Origin: a virus
IMG/VR virus record: IMGVR_UViG_3300035703_000069
Span: 1-64,000 of that record
DNA length: 64,000 bases
Reading direction: 5' to 3' (one strand)
This document shows positions 15,155 through 24,044 of the stretch, piece by piece. The stretch's first letter is position 1. Every line of letters starts with the position of its first letter. Made by a program: the position numbers and the translations under genes. Under the pieces are notes generated by a model. It did not search any database, was not told the origin of the DNA, and saw only the letters and a list, made by a program, of their open reading frames with translations.

Positions 15155-18049
15155 TCAAGCGTTGCGGGTGATGGTCCAGCCGCGAGCGACCAGAGCGTTG
15201 TAAGCAGTGACGGCGTTAGCGGTCCAGGTGGAGGCGCCTGCGTTGGTGCCGCCCTGGAGGCTGAGATTGCCGTTGGAAGTACCAGCTGCGTTGATGCTCA
15301 CCAGGATGTTTTCGAGGGATGCGGCGGTCAGGGCGCAATCACGGAAAGCGTCGAGATAGCGGGTGCAGGTGGTGTTATCGAAGAGGTTGGCGGGGAAGAC
15401 CGCGAGAGCGCCGCAGCTGCGCCATGTTTCGCGGAAGCCGGTGTATGTGTTGCTTGCGTCGGACGCGAGGCCGGTTGCTGAGTCGAAGTCAAGTGCAGGC
15501 AAACTTGTTAATCCGTCGTTGTTGTACCAAGCTTGGCTAAAGTTGGTACCTGATCCAGTGTTGACCAACGGGAAGCTGGTGAGACTGGAGCAGTTTCCCC
15601 AGGTGCTGCTGAAGTTAGTTACTGCTGAGGTATCAATTAACGGGAAACTGGTGAGGCCGGAACAGTTATACCAAGCGTTGGTAAAGTTAGTGCCTGCTGA
15701 AGTATTGATCAGCGGGAAACTGGTGAGGCCGACGCAGTTGCGCCAAGCGTTAACGAAGCTTGTAGCCGCTGAGGTGGCAATCAACGGGAAACTGGTGAGG
15801 CCGGAACAGTCATACCAAGCGTTGTTAAAGTTAGTGCCTGCTGAAGTATTGATCAGCGGGAAGCTGGTAAGACTAGAGCAGTTGTACCAGGCGCCGCTAA
15901 AGTTAGTACCCGCTGCAGTGTTTATCAATGGGAAGCTGGTAAGGCTGGAGCAGTTGTACCAAGCTTCGGCAAAATTTGTACCTGCTGCAGTGTTTATTAA
16001 CGGAAAGCTGGTAAGATTAGAGCAGTTGAACCAAGCGGCGCTAAAGTTAGTGCCTGCTGCAGTGTTTATTAACGGAAAGCTGGTAAGATTAGAGCAGTTG
16101 AACCAAGCGGCGCTAAAGTTAGTGCCTGCTGCAGTGTTTATCAATGGGAAGCTGGTAAGGCTGGAGCAGTTGTACCAAGTAGAACCAAAATTGGTCACAT
16201 TCTGCGTTTGATCCCCAGCGGCAGTAAAGGCAGTCAAGCTGCTGCAGCCATTCCACGCAGCAAGGAGATTGGTAGCTGCGCTGAAGTTAAACGCCGGAAA
16301 TGTTCCAGTGATGCTGCTGCAACCACGAAACGCATTGCTCCAATCCGTCACCCCGCTCGTATCAGGCAGATTCGTGGTGCGCGCCGATGTGCTGAAGTTC
16401 ATCTGCGTGCAGCCGTAGAAGGCGTTGGCCATCGTGCTCGGGGTGCGGAACACGCTACTGCCGTTTGCGTTGGTACCCCAAGCGGCGATCTGCAGCAGGT
16501 CTGGCGCGTTGGCGATGTTGTTGAAGTAGATGTTCTGCATCTTGCCCTCAACCCAAACGGGGTAGATGCCAGCAGAGGGATAGGTGTGCGTCAGGCCAGC
16601 AGCGCCGACTTCGGCAGCGGCAAGCTCGAGGGCGGACTCGGTGCCGTCGCCCCAGGTGATCACGATGTCGTTGTCGTTGGCGGCGCTTTCGGCGGGCAGC
16701 GTGAAGGTCTTGTCGCCGGAGGTGCTGGAGCCTTGGGTGTTGATCACCAGCGCCAGTGAGCCGGCCGGGCCGACGGGGCTATAGGTGTCTGCGTTGATCG
16801 GGTCGAGGTCGTTGCGGACCAGGGCCTCAGCGACGGCGGGCGTCAGCTCACCGGACCAGGCGTAGACGGTGTTGATGTAGCCGTTGAACGCCTTGGTGGG
16901 GTCTACGGCGTCGTGGCCGATTGAGAGCTGGTTCAGGCCGGTGGGCACTGAGCTGCTCAGCGATGCTGCGTAGCGCGAGGAGTCGCGGGTGTATTGGTAG
17001 TTGTTGGCGCCCCAGGTGATGATGTTGCGCTCGCGGTTGGTGGTGGGCACCGGGAGCGGGAGGGAGCTTTTGCTGGTGCCGTCGTAGTTGGCGATCAGCG
17101 CCAGCGAGTTGTAGGTGCTGGTGTTGGAGAGGTAGGCCAGGTCTATCTTGTCGTTGCTGCTGTTTTTGAGGCTCAGCAGCGTGTCATTCTCGTTGGCCGT
17201 GATGGCGCGGGCGTCGATGTAGACGGAGCCGCTGGCGGGGAGCGGTGCCTCGATAGACAGGAGATCGGCATCCCTACTGACTTCTGTTGAGTCAGTAGGG
17301 ATGTAGGAAGTGAGTTCTGTCCCTACCTCCGTCTGCGCCCCCCAAGCATAAAAGTGTCGATTGATATCTCCTTGGTAACTGGGTACAGAAGCGTTATTTG
17401 GATTTACGGCTCCCGACAGAGCAAGGCCGTAGGTGGTCTGAGTACCCACTCGCGTCGCGTTAAAGTACAGCCTATACCATCCATTCGCAAGCTTATGCAC
17501 TCCGCTAAAGTTTGTATTGACAGAATAGACGATCGCTTCAGTGTCAAAATCGAATGTAATTACATGCCATGATTGGTCGCCTCGATCAGCAAGTATAACA
17601 TACTTGCCCGAACCGCGCTTGACATATGCTGACATTGTGTAACTTGCGCCAGCAGTAGCGCCTGCTGTGTTGCTGTAAAGATAGTGCGAATTAAGGACGG
17701 AGGTCTCTGCTACCTTGTCAGCTGTTGTGGTCCCATCGGGCGCAGCAACCTGATCTGCAGTTACAACTACAAATTCCTTAGTCCATGCAGTATTGTCATC
17801 AAATTGAGAACTTTTCTTTGTTTTGTTTGTCGAGCTTGGTTGAATGAGTAGTCCATTTAGGGTTCCGGTTGCATAGTCGTACTCGAACCTTGGCTCGCTG
17901 GCTGGTGCGGTTTTTAGAATCCCGTCGAGACCTATATAAGTCGCTGCCGTGTTCCGCGTAAACTTAAACCTCGGGTCAATCCGCTGCGACGCCCTCGGGT
18001 CCAGCAGCACCTGCGGGCGGTTGTCGTAGAAGAGCTCTTTGATGGCCAT
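15155..18049 (-). CDS. Large tail fiber with jelly-roll modules and ten BspA/DUF285-type repeats
   Basis: A 964-residue likely receptor-binding protein. The N-terminal 400 residues hold beta-sandwich modules common in phage fibers (YASYVKRGSGK-like strands, NGWYRLYFNATR, HFYAWGAQTE). About residues 410-500 have PKD/BspA-leader style segments (FTLPAESAANDNDIVITWGD). Residues about 600-840 hold ten 24-residue repeats of the form NCSSLTSFPLINTAAGTNF, the leucine-rich DUF285 type that forms a solenoid. Units 2 and 3 are identical. The repeats probably contact the cell surface. First of three large fiber genes downstream of the tail tip. Confidence 0.85.
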   Translation of the reverse strand: MAIKELFYDNRPQVLLDPRASQRIDPRFKFTRNTAATYIGLDGILKTAPASEPRFEYDYATGTLNGLLIQPSSTNKTKKSSQFDDNTAWTKEFVVVTADQVAAPDGTTTADKVAETSVLNSHYLYSNTAGATAGASYTMSAYVKRGSGKYVILADRGDQSWHVITFDFDTEAIVYSVNTNFSGVHKLANGWYRLYFNATRVGTQTTYGLALSGAVNPNNASVPSYQGDINRHFYAWGAQTEVGTELTSYIPTDSTEVSRDADLLSIEAPLPASGSVYIDARAITANENDTLLSLKNSSNDKIDLAYLSNTSTYNSLALIANYDGTSKSSLPLPVPTTNRERNIITWGANNYQYTRDSSRYAASLSSSVPTGLNQLSIGHDAVDPTKAFNGYINTVYAWSGELTPAVAEALVRNDLDPINADTYSPVGPAGSLALVINTQGSSTSGDKTFTLPAESAANDNDIVITWGDGTESALELAAAEVGAAGLTHTYPSAGIYPVWVEGKMQNIYFNNIANAPDLLQIAAWGTNANGSSVFRTPSTMANAFYGCTQMNFSTSARTTNLPDTSGVTDWSNAFRGCSSITGTFPAFNFSAATNLLAAWNGCSSLTAFTAAGDQTQNVTNFGSTWYNCSSLTSFPLINTAAGTNFSAAWFNCSNLTSFPLINTAAGTNFSAAWFNCSNLTSFPLINTAAGTNFAEAWYNCSSLTSFPLINTAAGTNFSGAWYNCSSLTSFPLINTSAGTNFNNAWYDCSGLTSFPLIATSAATSFVNAWRNCVGLTSFPLINTSAGTNFTNAWYNCSGLTSFPLIDTSAVTNFSSTWGNCSSLTSFPLVNTGSGTNFSQAWYNNDGLTSLPALDFDSATGLASDASNTYTGFRETWRSCGALAVFPANLFDNTTCTRYLDAFRDCALTAASLENILVSINAAGTSNGNLSLQGGTNAGASTWTANAVTAYNALVARGWTITRNA
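15535..16215 (-). repeat. 72-bp tandem coding repeats in the fiber gene
   Basis: About nine to ten copies of a 72-bp unit encoding the 24-residue DUF285-type repeat. Most copies differ by several bases, but 15981-16052 and 16053-16124 are identical over all 72 bases and the start of a third follows. Because the unit is a multiple of three, gain or loss of copies keeps the frame. Confidence 0.9.
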
Positions 18050-18053
18050 GGGA

Positions 18054-21000
18054 TCAGGCGGTGGTGGTGGACTTGATGATCACGAAGTTGAGAACCACCG
18101 CCTCAGACAGTGATCCAGCGGTGAGGTTGCGCAAGACGATCTTCACCGAACCGCTTGCAATGTCCAACGTACTGACCGAATAAGCGCCAGCTGTAGCGCC
18201 GGACTTAATGCTGACAGCAACAACATCCTGGGGCGAGATCTGGCTGTTTGTCAGTGTAAACGCGACGGCTGTATCAGCTGCCAACGCTGCACCGTTCATC
18301 GTGATCTGACCGCATGGCGTGTTCAGCGTGACGCCTGTGCTCTTGTCAGTCGACTGCGTGACGCTGCCGCCGCCCTGGGCGTAGCCGCACCACTCATCGA
18401 CGAATGCCATCCGGCCCAGCATCCCGGACACGGGCACCTCATCGGCGTCGGTGCCGGTCTCGAAGCTGAAGACCTTGGCGCTTAGCAGCGCGTTGTACTG
18501 GCGCCAGTAGTTCAGCCCAAGGTTGGTGATGACCTTGGGTTGGTTGTTGTCGAGGATCGCAGCGTCCGCACTCGGGATGGCACCGCCTTGGATGTCTTCG
18601 AGTGTGGCCAAAGCCACGGCGCCGAGTGGGCTCGGATCCGTCGATAGACTCGCGCTCAAGGAGAACGTCGGCTTGCCGAGGATGCTGACGTCGTTGAACG
18701 TGCTTGTGCCACCGGCGTTGATACCAGTGGGGAACTCGGTGACGGGATCTTCCTCCACCGTTGCCAAGGCTGTCAGGCTCTGGGACTGACCGGTGTTGAG
18801 GTCCTCAATGCCGGTGCTCTTGACGATGAAGCCCTCTTCGTTGAAGCCAGAGGGGTAGACGCGGCCACCGAGCTCGTTGGTGAAGTAGTAAGTGAACTTG
18901 TTAAGGGCGGAGAGCTGCTGCTGCACCGCCGGGAACGCCTTGGAGTAGTTGAGCGTGCCAGCCCACTCGAAGGCGTGCGCAAAGAGGCGCAGTACTGAGG
19001 GGCGGCGGAACTCGGCAGCCCAGCAGTTGCGCGAGGTGGCTAAGCCGCCGGATGGGGCGGTGGGGAAGTGGGTGGTGTTGTTGACCTTGCGGATGCGCTC
19101 AGTGGCCGCTCTCGGTTGGAGTGCGGTGTGTGCTGCGCTTTCGCTGAAACCCAGAGCGCGGAGGAATTGGTAGGCGCCGAGGTAGTCGTTGCTGGAGCGG
19201 TACTGATCCTGCAGCGACTTCGTTACACCGGTTGCACCGGTCGCGGTCCAGAGCGTCGAGAAGTCGAAGCCGAGCGTCGTGCTGGCTTGGACGTTTGCCG
19301 TGTCGTTGTCCAGGACCAGGGCGAAGCTCTCGTTGCTTTGCTTTTCGTCCGCCTGGTGGGCGTTAGGCATGTGGACATATGATTCCTGCCAGTCAGCCGC
19401 AGGAGGTGCACCCGAGCTCGGGGTGGTGGTGTCACGTAGAGCTGTGAAGTGCTTGCTGTTGTAGGTGACCGTTGTGCCTTCGCGGTAGAAGGTGCTGTTG
19501 GCGTAGATGATGCTGGGGTTTGTACGCCGCAGCTGGATCTCCATCCCCTTGTAGATGGCATTGAACTGCGGATAGTCCGCTGCTGTGATGTCGACGTTGA
19601 CAACACTGCTGATCGTCAGCGGCTCACTCGTGGGCAGGGTGCCGTTCACGTAGGGATCGACGTCCCCGAAGAGGGTCGGTGCTGTGGGGTCCAGCTGCAG
19701 GATGTAGTCCCGTTGCACCAGGCGGGTCGGTGCAACGACGGAGAACATACCGATGGAGAGGCGGCGCTCGGCGGCAGTGCGGGTGTCGACCAGACGACGG
19801 ATGTAAACGCGGCGGCCAACCGCTCGGTTGGTAACGCTGTTCGGAGGGATGCCCGGGCTGGTGCCGGCCTCGTCTTGGAGACCGGGGGCGTCGCCGGCTG
19901 TACCTTTCAGGCGGATCAGGTTGCCGTCGGCTGTGCTCCAGGCGTTGCTGGCTAGCTGGGCGCGCCAGTCCGTACCGTTGGGGTTTTCGACCCAGATGTA
20001 GCTGTCAGCGCGGAGGCTGTAACCGAGGTCGCCCAGGATCTTAGGCACCGTGGTGGATCCGTCCTGCGCGACGAGGTCATCGTTTAGGTAGATCCGAATG
20101 TCACCGTCGACGTAGCTTTCGACTGTGCCGAGGTAGTACTTTTGGATATTGCCTGTTTTCGCGCTCAAATTGAGCGGGGCTTTGAAGTAAGCAAAGCGCC
20201 ACTCTTTATCGAGATCGAATGCTTTGGACTTGTAGCCCGTGGAGATCGCGACGCAACCACCAAAGGAGCTGTTGGAGTTGGTGATCGAGATCTCGGCACC
20301 GCTCTCGGTGGCGTGGTGGACGCCTTGGCCGATGGCGAAGATCGAGACTTCTTGGATGAAGGCACCGTTGATCGCACGGATGTGGTAACTCCGGCGGGAG
20401 GGCTTCATCCGAACGTTGTTCGGATCGCTGGTGATGTAGGTCTCGTAGCTCGGCATCTGCTGCCAAGCGTTGGTTTGGTACAGCTCCCAGCAGGTCATGT
20501 CCTTCTGCAGGGACACGCCGGTGTAGTTGGCGGTCACCATGGACTTGAGGCCCTCGACCTTGGCGCCGTCTGCGTGGATCCCGCCCATGCCGTACTCGGA
20601 GCGGACCGAGCAGTTGAAGATGTAGGGCGAGGCGCTGGCGGTGGTGTCCCAGTCCGGGCCAGGGGTGTCGTCGATTGGGCCAACGATCTTGTACTCGGTG
20701 GCTCGGGTGACCGTCAGTGCGGCGCTGAGGTTGCCGCCGGAGCCCACCGAGCTGTACACCTTGGTATAGAAGGCATCGAGCTCGGTTTTGCTGGCGAAAC
20801 CAAAGCCGGAGAGCAGGTGATGGCTGCTGTTAGCATTCACCTTGTCCATGAAGGTGAAGCCGAAGAAGTAGCCGGTGCCGGTGATCTTGAAGATCTCGCT
20901 ACGGTTACTGCGATCAGCCAGCTCGTCGGTGTTGGCCGGTACCCAGGTAGGGCGGAAGGTGCATTTGCGCAGGTCCGGCCCGCAGAGTGAGCAGCCGCGG

Positions 21001-21575
21001 GGCAGGAGCACACCGCCGCTGGCGGGGTTGAACTTGATTAGCTCGGTTGAGTCGGGCTCGTAGCCGTCGACCCAGTTGCCGGTTGGGTTGCTGGTGCCGG
21101 GGTCGTTGTAGACCGTGTGGACACCGGGGGCGAGGACGATCGAGACGCAGTCGAGGTGCGCCCTCGGGTCGGTGTACGTGTACCAGCTCTTGCTGGTGAT
21201 GATGGCGGCTTCTATGACCGCCCGGTTGATTGTTTTGAAGGGGCGGCTCGGGGTATAGCCGCAGGTCAGGCGTTGCTTCTCAAGGCGTTTGAGCTTCGCG
21301 GCGATCTTTTCGTTATCGGTCGCGCCTGCTGGGAGCTCGTAGTCGTTGTAAGCACCAGCGGCGAATGTGTCGCTGCCGGTATAGGGGTTGACGTAGAGCG
21401 TGAAGGGTGCAGTGAGCGGGTCCACCATCTCGGTGTTGCCCGCCTTGACGTTGGCGTTACCCGCCAACTGACGCATCAGGTCGTTGAGCGTGGCGATCTG
21501 CTGCCGGAATTCGGCCTGCGTCGCATTGATGTTGTCGATGGCGCCTGTGACGCCGGCGTATTTCAGGCGAGCCAC
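18054..21575 (-). CDS. Large cyanophage-type tail fiber with beta-helix region
   Basis: 1173 residues, GTG start at 21575. The N-terminus (LKYAGVTGAIDNINATQAEF, RQQIATLNDLMRQLA) is a coiled-coil attachment part. About residues 60-470 are a right-handed beta-helix-like region of the pectate-lyase type (RPFKTINRAVIEAAI, a typical start, and SIFAIGQGVHHATESGAEIS). Later residues include RFAYFKAPLN and a C-terminal LGRMAFVDEWCGY motif related to the one in the 152-aa fiber at 14171. Probably a tail-spike or long fiber that binds or cleaves surface polysaccharide. Confidence 0.8.
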   Translation of the reverse strand: MARLKYAGVTGAIDNINATQAEFRQQIATLNDLMRQLAGNANVKAGNTEMVDPLTAPFTLYVNPYTGSDTFAAGAYNDYELPAGATDNEKIAAKLKRLEKQRLTCGYTPSRPFKTINRAVIEAAIITSKSWYTYTDPRAHLDCVSIVLAPGVHTVYNDPGTSNPTGNWVDGYEPDSTELIKFNPASGGVLLPRGCSLCGPDLRKCTFRPTWVPANTDELADRSNRSEIFKITGTGYFFGFTFMDKVNANSSHHLLSGFGFASKTELDAFYTKVYSSVGSGGNLSAALTVTRATEYKIVGPIDDTPGPDWDTTASASPYIFNCSVRSEYGMGGIHADGAKVEGLKSMVTANYTGVSLQKDMTCWELYQTNAWQQMPSYETYITSDPNNVRMKPSRRSYHIRAINGAFIQEVSIFAIGQGVHHATESGAEISITNSNSSFGGCVAISTGYKSKAFDLDKEWRFAYFKAPLNLSAKTGNIQKYYLGTVESYVDGDIRIYLNDDLVAQDGSTTVPKILGDLGYSLRADSYIWVENPNGTDWRAQLASNAWSTADGNLIRLKGTAGDAPGLQDEAGTSPGIPPNSVTNRAVGRRVYIRRLVDTRTAAERRLSIGMFSVVAPTRLVQRDYILQLDPTAPTLFGDVDPYVNGTLPTSEPLTISSVVNVDITAADYPQFNAIYKGMEIQLRRTNPSIIYANSTFYREGTTVTYNSKHFTALRDTTTPSSGAPPAADWQESYVHMPNAHQADEKQSNESFALVLDNDTANVQASTTLGFDFSTLWTATGATGVTKSLQDQYRSSNDYLGAYQFLRALGFSESAAHTALQPRAATERIRKVNNTTHFPTAPSGGLATSRNCWAAEFRRPSVLRLFAHAFEWAGTLNYSKAFPAVQQQLSALNKFTYYFTNELGGRVYPSGFNEEGFIVKSTGIEDLNTGQSQSLTALATVEEDPVTEFPTGINAGGTSTFNDVSILGKPTFSLSASLSTDPSPLGAVALATLEDIQGGAIPSADAAILDNNQPKVITNLGLNYWRQYNALLSAKVFSFETGTDADEVPVSGMLGRMAFVDEWCGYAQGGGSVTQSTDKSTGVTLNTPCGQITMNGAALAADTAVAFTLTNSQISPQDVVAVSIKSGATAGAYSVSTLDIASGSVKIVLRNLTAGSLSEAVVLNFVIIKSTTTA

Positions 21576-21614
21576 ACCGCTTTAGCGCTCAGTTAGTCGC
21601 AGTCTAGCGATGCT

Positions 21615-23210
21615 CTACGGGGTGATCTTGATGGCGATTTCACCGGTTACGACGAAATCACTGCTGCCTGCGATGAGTGCGTCAGCACGGGTATTGATGC
21701 GAGTATTAGTAAGTAATAAGTCGCATTGATAGTAGGCGGAGCCGCTTAGTTGTCCGCAATTATTATCGCGGTTCTGATAGAGCCAGAATCTGGCATTGCT
21801 CTTGCAGCCTTGCTGGGTCAACAGCACCAGCCGCAGTAGGGCCATGGAGTCCTGGCCTGCGCTCGTGGACTTGTGGTCTACGAGGAACTGGAGAGAGCCG
21901 GCGCCACGGACCAGGGCCTTGGTGTTTTCGCCGAAGGTCTCGCCGATGGCGGTCATGTCCAGGTTGGCAGCGTCGATGTCGAGAGCCCATTCCTGAAGGT
22001 CGGCTTGGAACAGCCAGCCGCGGCTAGCGGGGTCATCCAGAGTCGCTGTGATCGCACTCGGGACAGTGATTACGTCTGAGAGCGGCTGCGACGTGCTCGG
22101 GAGTGTCAGGGGCTTGATCGAATTGGCTGCGCTGTTCAGTGCTGTTTGGTAGGACGAGGAGTCGGCGTAGCGGGCGATGACGAAGTTGCCGCAATCGACG
22201 CGGCGTAGGGGCTTGGTATCGGCTGTGATCTGATTGTGTGCTGAGATCTCGGAGTCGTAGAGACAGATTCGACCGAGGGCGTCCTGCTCGATGAAGCCGT
22301 CGAATTGCGTTGTGAAGCCGGTGTCTGCGTTTCTGTTGTAATAGAAGAACTGAAGGAGAGCAGGCAGGGGAATCAAATCTTCTAGTGCTTGCTCTGCAGG
22401 GTTCAGTGTCAGAGTGCTCAGGTCAGCTGCAGCCGTATTGATCGCGGCTGTGTAACCGGGGTCGCTTTGGTATTTACTCAGAACGATATTGCCGCAGTCT
22501 GCTGGGAGGATGACGTACTCGGTGGCACCAGCACTGGGAGCGCTGTAGAAGCGGACTCGATTGTTAGCGTCCTTGACGATATATGCCGTGAAGTTGGTGG
22601 TCAGTCCTGTAGCGGCATTGCTGTTGTAGAAGGCAGCAGTGTCGTCCCCGGTTTGGTAGTAGGGATCGTTTTGGTTGGTGGTGTGATCTCGCGCTGGGCC
22701 GACTTGCCAGTAGGAGCCGGCATAGACACCGAGGCCGCTCGGGCAGTCGGCGTAACCGTCACCGTTGAAATCGATTGGTACACCGGTGATGCTGGCGAAG
22801 ATCACGCGGTCGCCGGTTTTGAAGTTGCTGGCGTTGACGGTTAACGAGGCCGGCAGGGGTGTGTTGTTGATCTGAGAGGACGCAATGCCGACGTGTTCAA
22901 CGCGGTAGTGCGGACCGTTCTCGTTGGTTTCGGGACCGTCGTAGAAGTCACGGGCGGGGCCGAGCTCGTAGATGGAGCCTCGGTAAATGCCGTGGCCTTC
23001 GGGGCAGTCGGCATACCCATCTCCGTTGAGGTCGAGTGGGATGCCGTTGGCGGCTGTGAAAAGAACGCGGTCGCCCGTCCAGTAGTTGTCGTTGCCGAGC
23101 TCGATGCGGACGGGGTTGGTGGTGAAGGTGATCGCCGCTGGGGCGAGCGCCATCGGCTCCGGCCATTCCCGGCTGAGCTCCAGGATTCCGCCGTTGCCGA
23201 GAAGTGCCAT
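21615..23210 (-). CDS. Structural protein with duplicated calcium-binding-like loops
   Basis: 531 residues. Two related N-terminal modules carry IPLDLNGDGYADCPEGHGIY and VPIDFNGDGYADCPSGLGVY, EF-hand/dockerin-style D-x-N-x-D-G loops, each followed by a GP-A-RD segment. Two further modules repeat FYYNRNADTGFTTQFDGF-like motifs. A C-terminal domain (ADLQEWALDIDAANLDMTAI and beyond) resembles phage tail proteins. The Asp-rich loops should bind Ca2+, plausible for a seawater-exposed tail protein. Its ATG overlaps the stop of the gene at 23210 (TGATG). Confidence 0.7.
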   Translation of the reverse strand: MALLGNGGILELSREWPEPMALAPAAITFTTNPVRIELGNDNYWTGDRVLFTAANGIPLDLNGDGYADCPEGHGIYRGSIYELGPARDFYDGPETNENGPHYRVEHVGIASSQINNTPLPASLTVNASNFKTGDRVIFASITGVPIDFNGDGYADCPSGLGVYAGSYWQVGPARDHTTNQNDPYYQTGDDTAAFYNSNAATGLTTNFTAYIVKDANNRVRFYSAPSAGATEYVILPADCGNIVLSKYQSDPGYTAAINTAAADLSTLTLNPAEQALEDLIPLPALLQFFYYNRNADTGFTTQFDGFIEQDALGRICLYDSEISAHNQITADTKPLRRVDCGNFVIARYADSSSYQTALNSAANSIKPLTLPSTSQPLSDVITVPSAITATLDDPASRGWLFQADLQEWALDIDAANLDMTAIGETFGENTKALVRGAGSLQFLVDHKSTSAGQDSMALLRLVLLTQQGCKSNARFWLYQNRDNNCGQLSGSAYYQCDLLLTNTRINTRADALIAGSSDFVVTGEIAIKITP

Positions 23211-23626
23211 CAGAACGCGCCGGTGGGTTTCCCGGAGATGGTGAAGCTGATGGGCACAGAGACCAGGTCGCCGACGGAGATGCCGGGGCCGGCGGCTGTG
23301 ATCAGGGCGTCGCCGGAGATTGTGCCGACTGTGCTGGCTGTGTCGAGGACAAGCTGCAGGCCGGAGAGCGTCTCGGTGTCGCTGAGGATCTGGTTCATCA
23401 GATCAGCGGTGCCGGTGTCGCTGGGGTCATAGAGCAGGGTGCCGCTACCGCTGGTGCTGCGGATGCCGTAGGCGTAGGTGCGGTCGCGCTGTCCAATGCC
23501 GGTGGTCTCGAGGGCATCACGGTTGATGTCGAGTTTGACGTCGCGGACTTTGGCGATGGTCGAGTAAGCGGCCGCGCTCGAGACTTTGAATTTGAGGAGC
23601 GCCGTGGCGCTTGTTTTGACGGCCAT
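23210..23626 (-). CDS. Tail tube-like protein, second copy type
   Basis: 138 residues. ALLKFKVSSAAAYSTIAKVR, then GIGQRDRTYAYGIRSTSGSG and TLLYDPSDTGTADLMNQIL match the pattern of small phage tail-tube/major-tail proteins (beta-barrel with a long loop, ending in VPISFTISGKPTGAF). A larger tail-tube protein lies at 35412-36416, so this copy may cap or extend the tube at the tip. 14 bp before the next gene. Confidence 0.55.
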   Translation of the reverse strand: MAVKTSATALLKFKVSSAAAYSTIAKVRDVKLDINRDALETTGIGQRDRTYAYGIRSTSGSGTLLYDPSDTGTADLMNQILSDTETLSGLQLVLDTASTVGTISGDALITAAGPGISVGDLVSVPISFTISGKPTGAF

Positions 23627-23639
23627 CGCTCTCGGGCTT

Positions 23640-24044
23640 TTAGGTCAGTCTAAGTTCGGCAACTAGGCGAAGATTCACTGATGAGCGGCCCGGAGCGATG
23701 CTATCGACGGTTGGGGGCTCTTCGGTGAAGAACCACTTCATGCCGGCACCGGTAGAGAATGTAGAGAGCCAGTTAGCTAGGTTTGTAGAGGCGCCGTTGA
23801 AGATGATGCTGGGTAATGTGAGATCTGTCGTAGCACCTTTGGCGTCGTTGTAAGCAGCAAGTATCAACGCCGCATTGTCGTCAGTGATGTTTGCGAAACC
23901 GAGTGTGAGTTGGGCCTGCGAGGGTCGGCTACCCCAGAGGCGCCGGGTGGTCACGCCTGACTGACTGGTGATGCCGGTGGTGGGCCACTTCGGGGCGACG
24001 AAGCTGCGGCTTGTCGGTTCGATAGTGGGGAAGGTGACAGCCAT
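23640..24044 (-). CDS. Tail-tip associated protein
   Basis: 134 residues of beta character: FPTIEPTSRSFVAPKWPTT, then RRLWGSRPSQAQLTLGFANI and a C-terminal PGRSSVNLRLVAELRLT. The GxRPSxAxLTLxF motif occurs in conserved cyanophage proteins next to the tail tip. Its start shares a base with the stop of the 1314-aa tip protein. Function unknown; structural by context. Confidence 0.6.
   Translation of the reverse strand: MAVTFPTIEPTSRSFVAPKWPTTGITSQSGVTTRRLWGSRPSQAQLTLGFANITDDNAALILAAYNDAKGATTDLTLPSIIFNGASTNLANWLSTFSTGAGMKWFFTEEPPTVDSIAPGRSSVNLRLVAELRLT

Noticed and set aside
15363-16211. Long repetitive open frame on the plus strand with KLV-type repeats
   Set aside because: It is the exact antisense of the 72-bp repeats in the fiber gene; periodic coding repeats keep the opposite frame open. 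No start signal or known domain.
15535-16215. Regular repeats resembling a CRISPR array
   Set aside because: The units are contiguous 72-bp coding repeats without variable spacers and translate into a DUF285-type solenoid.
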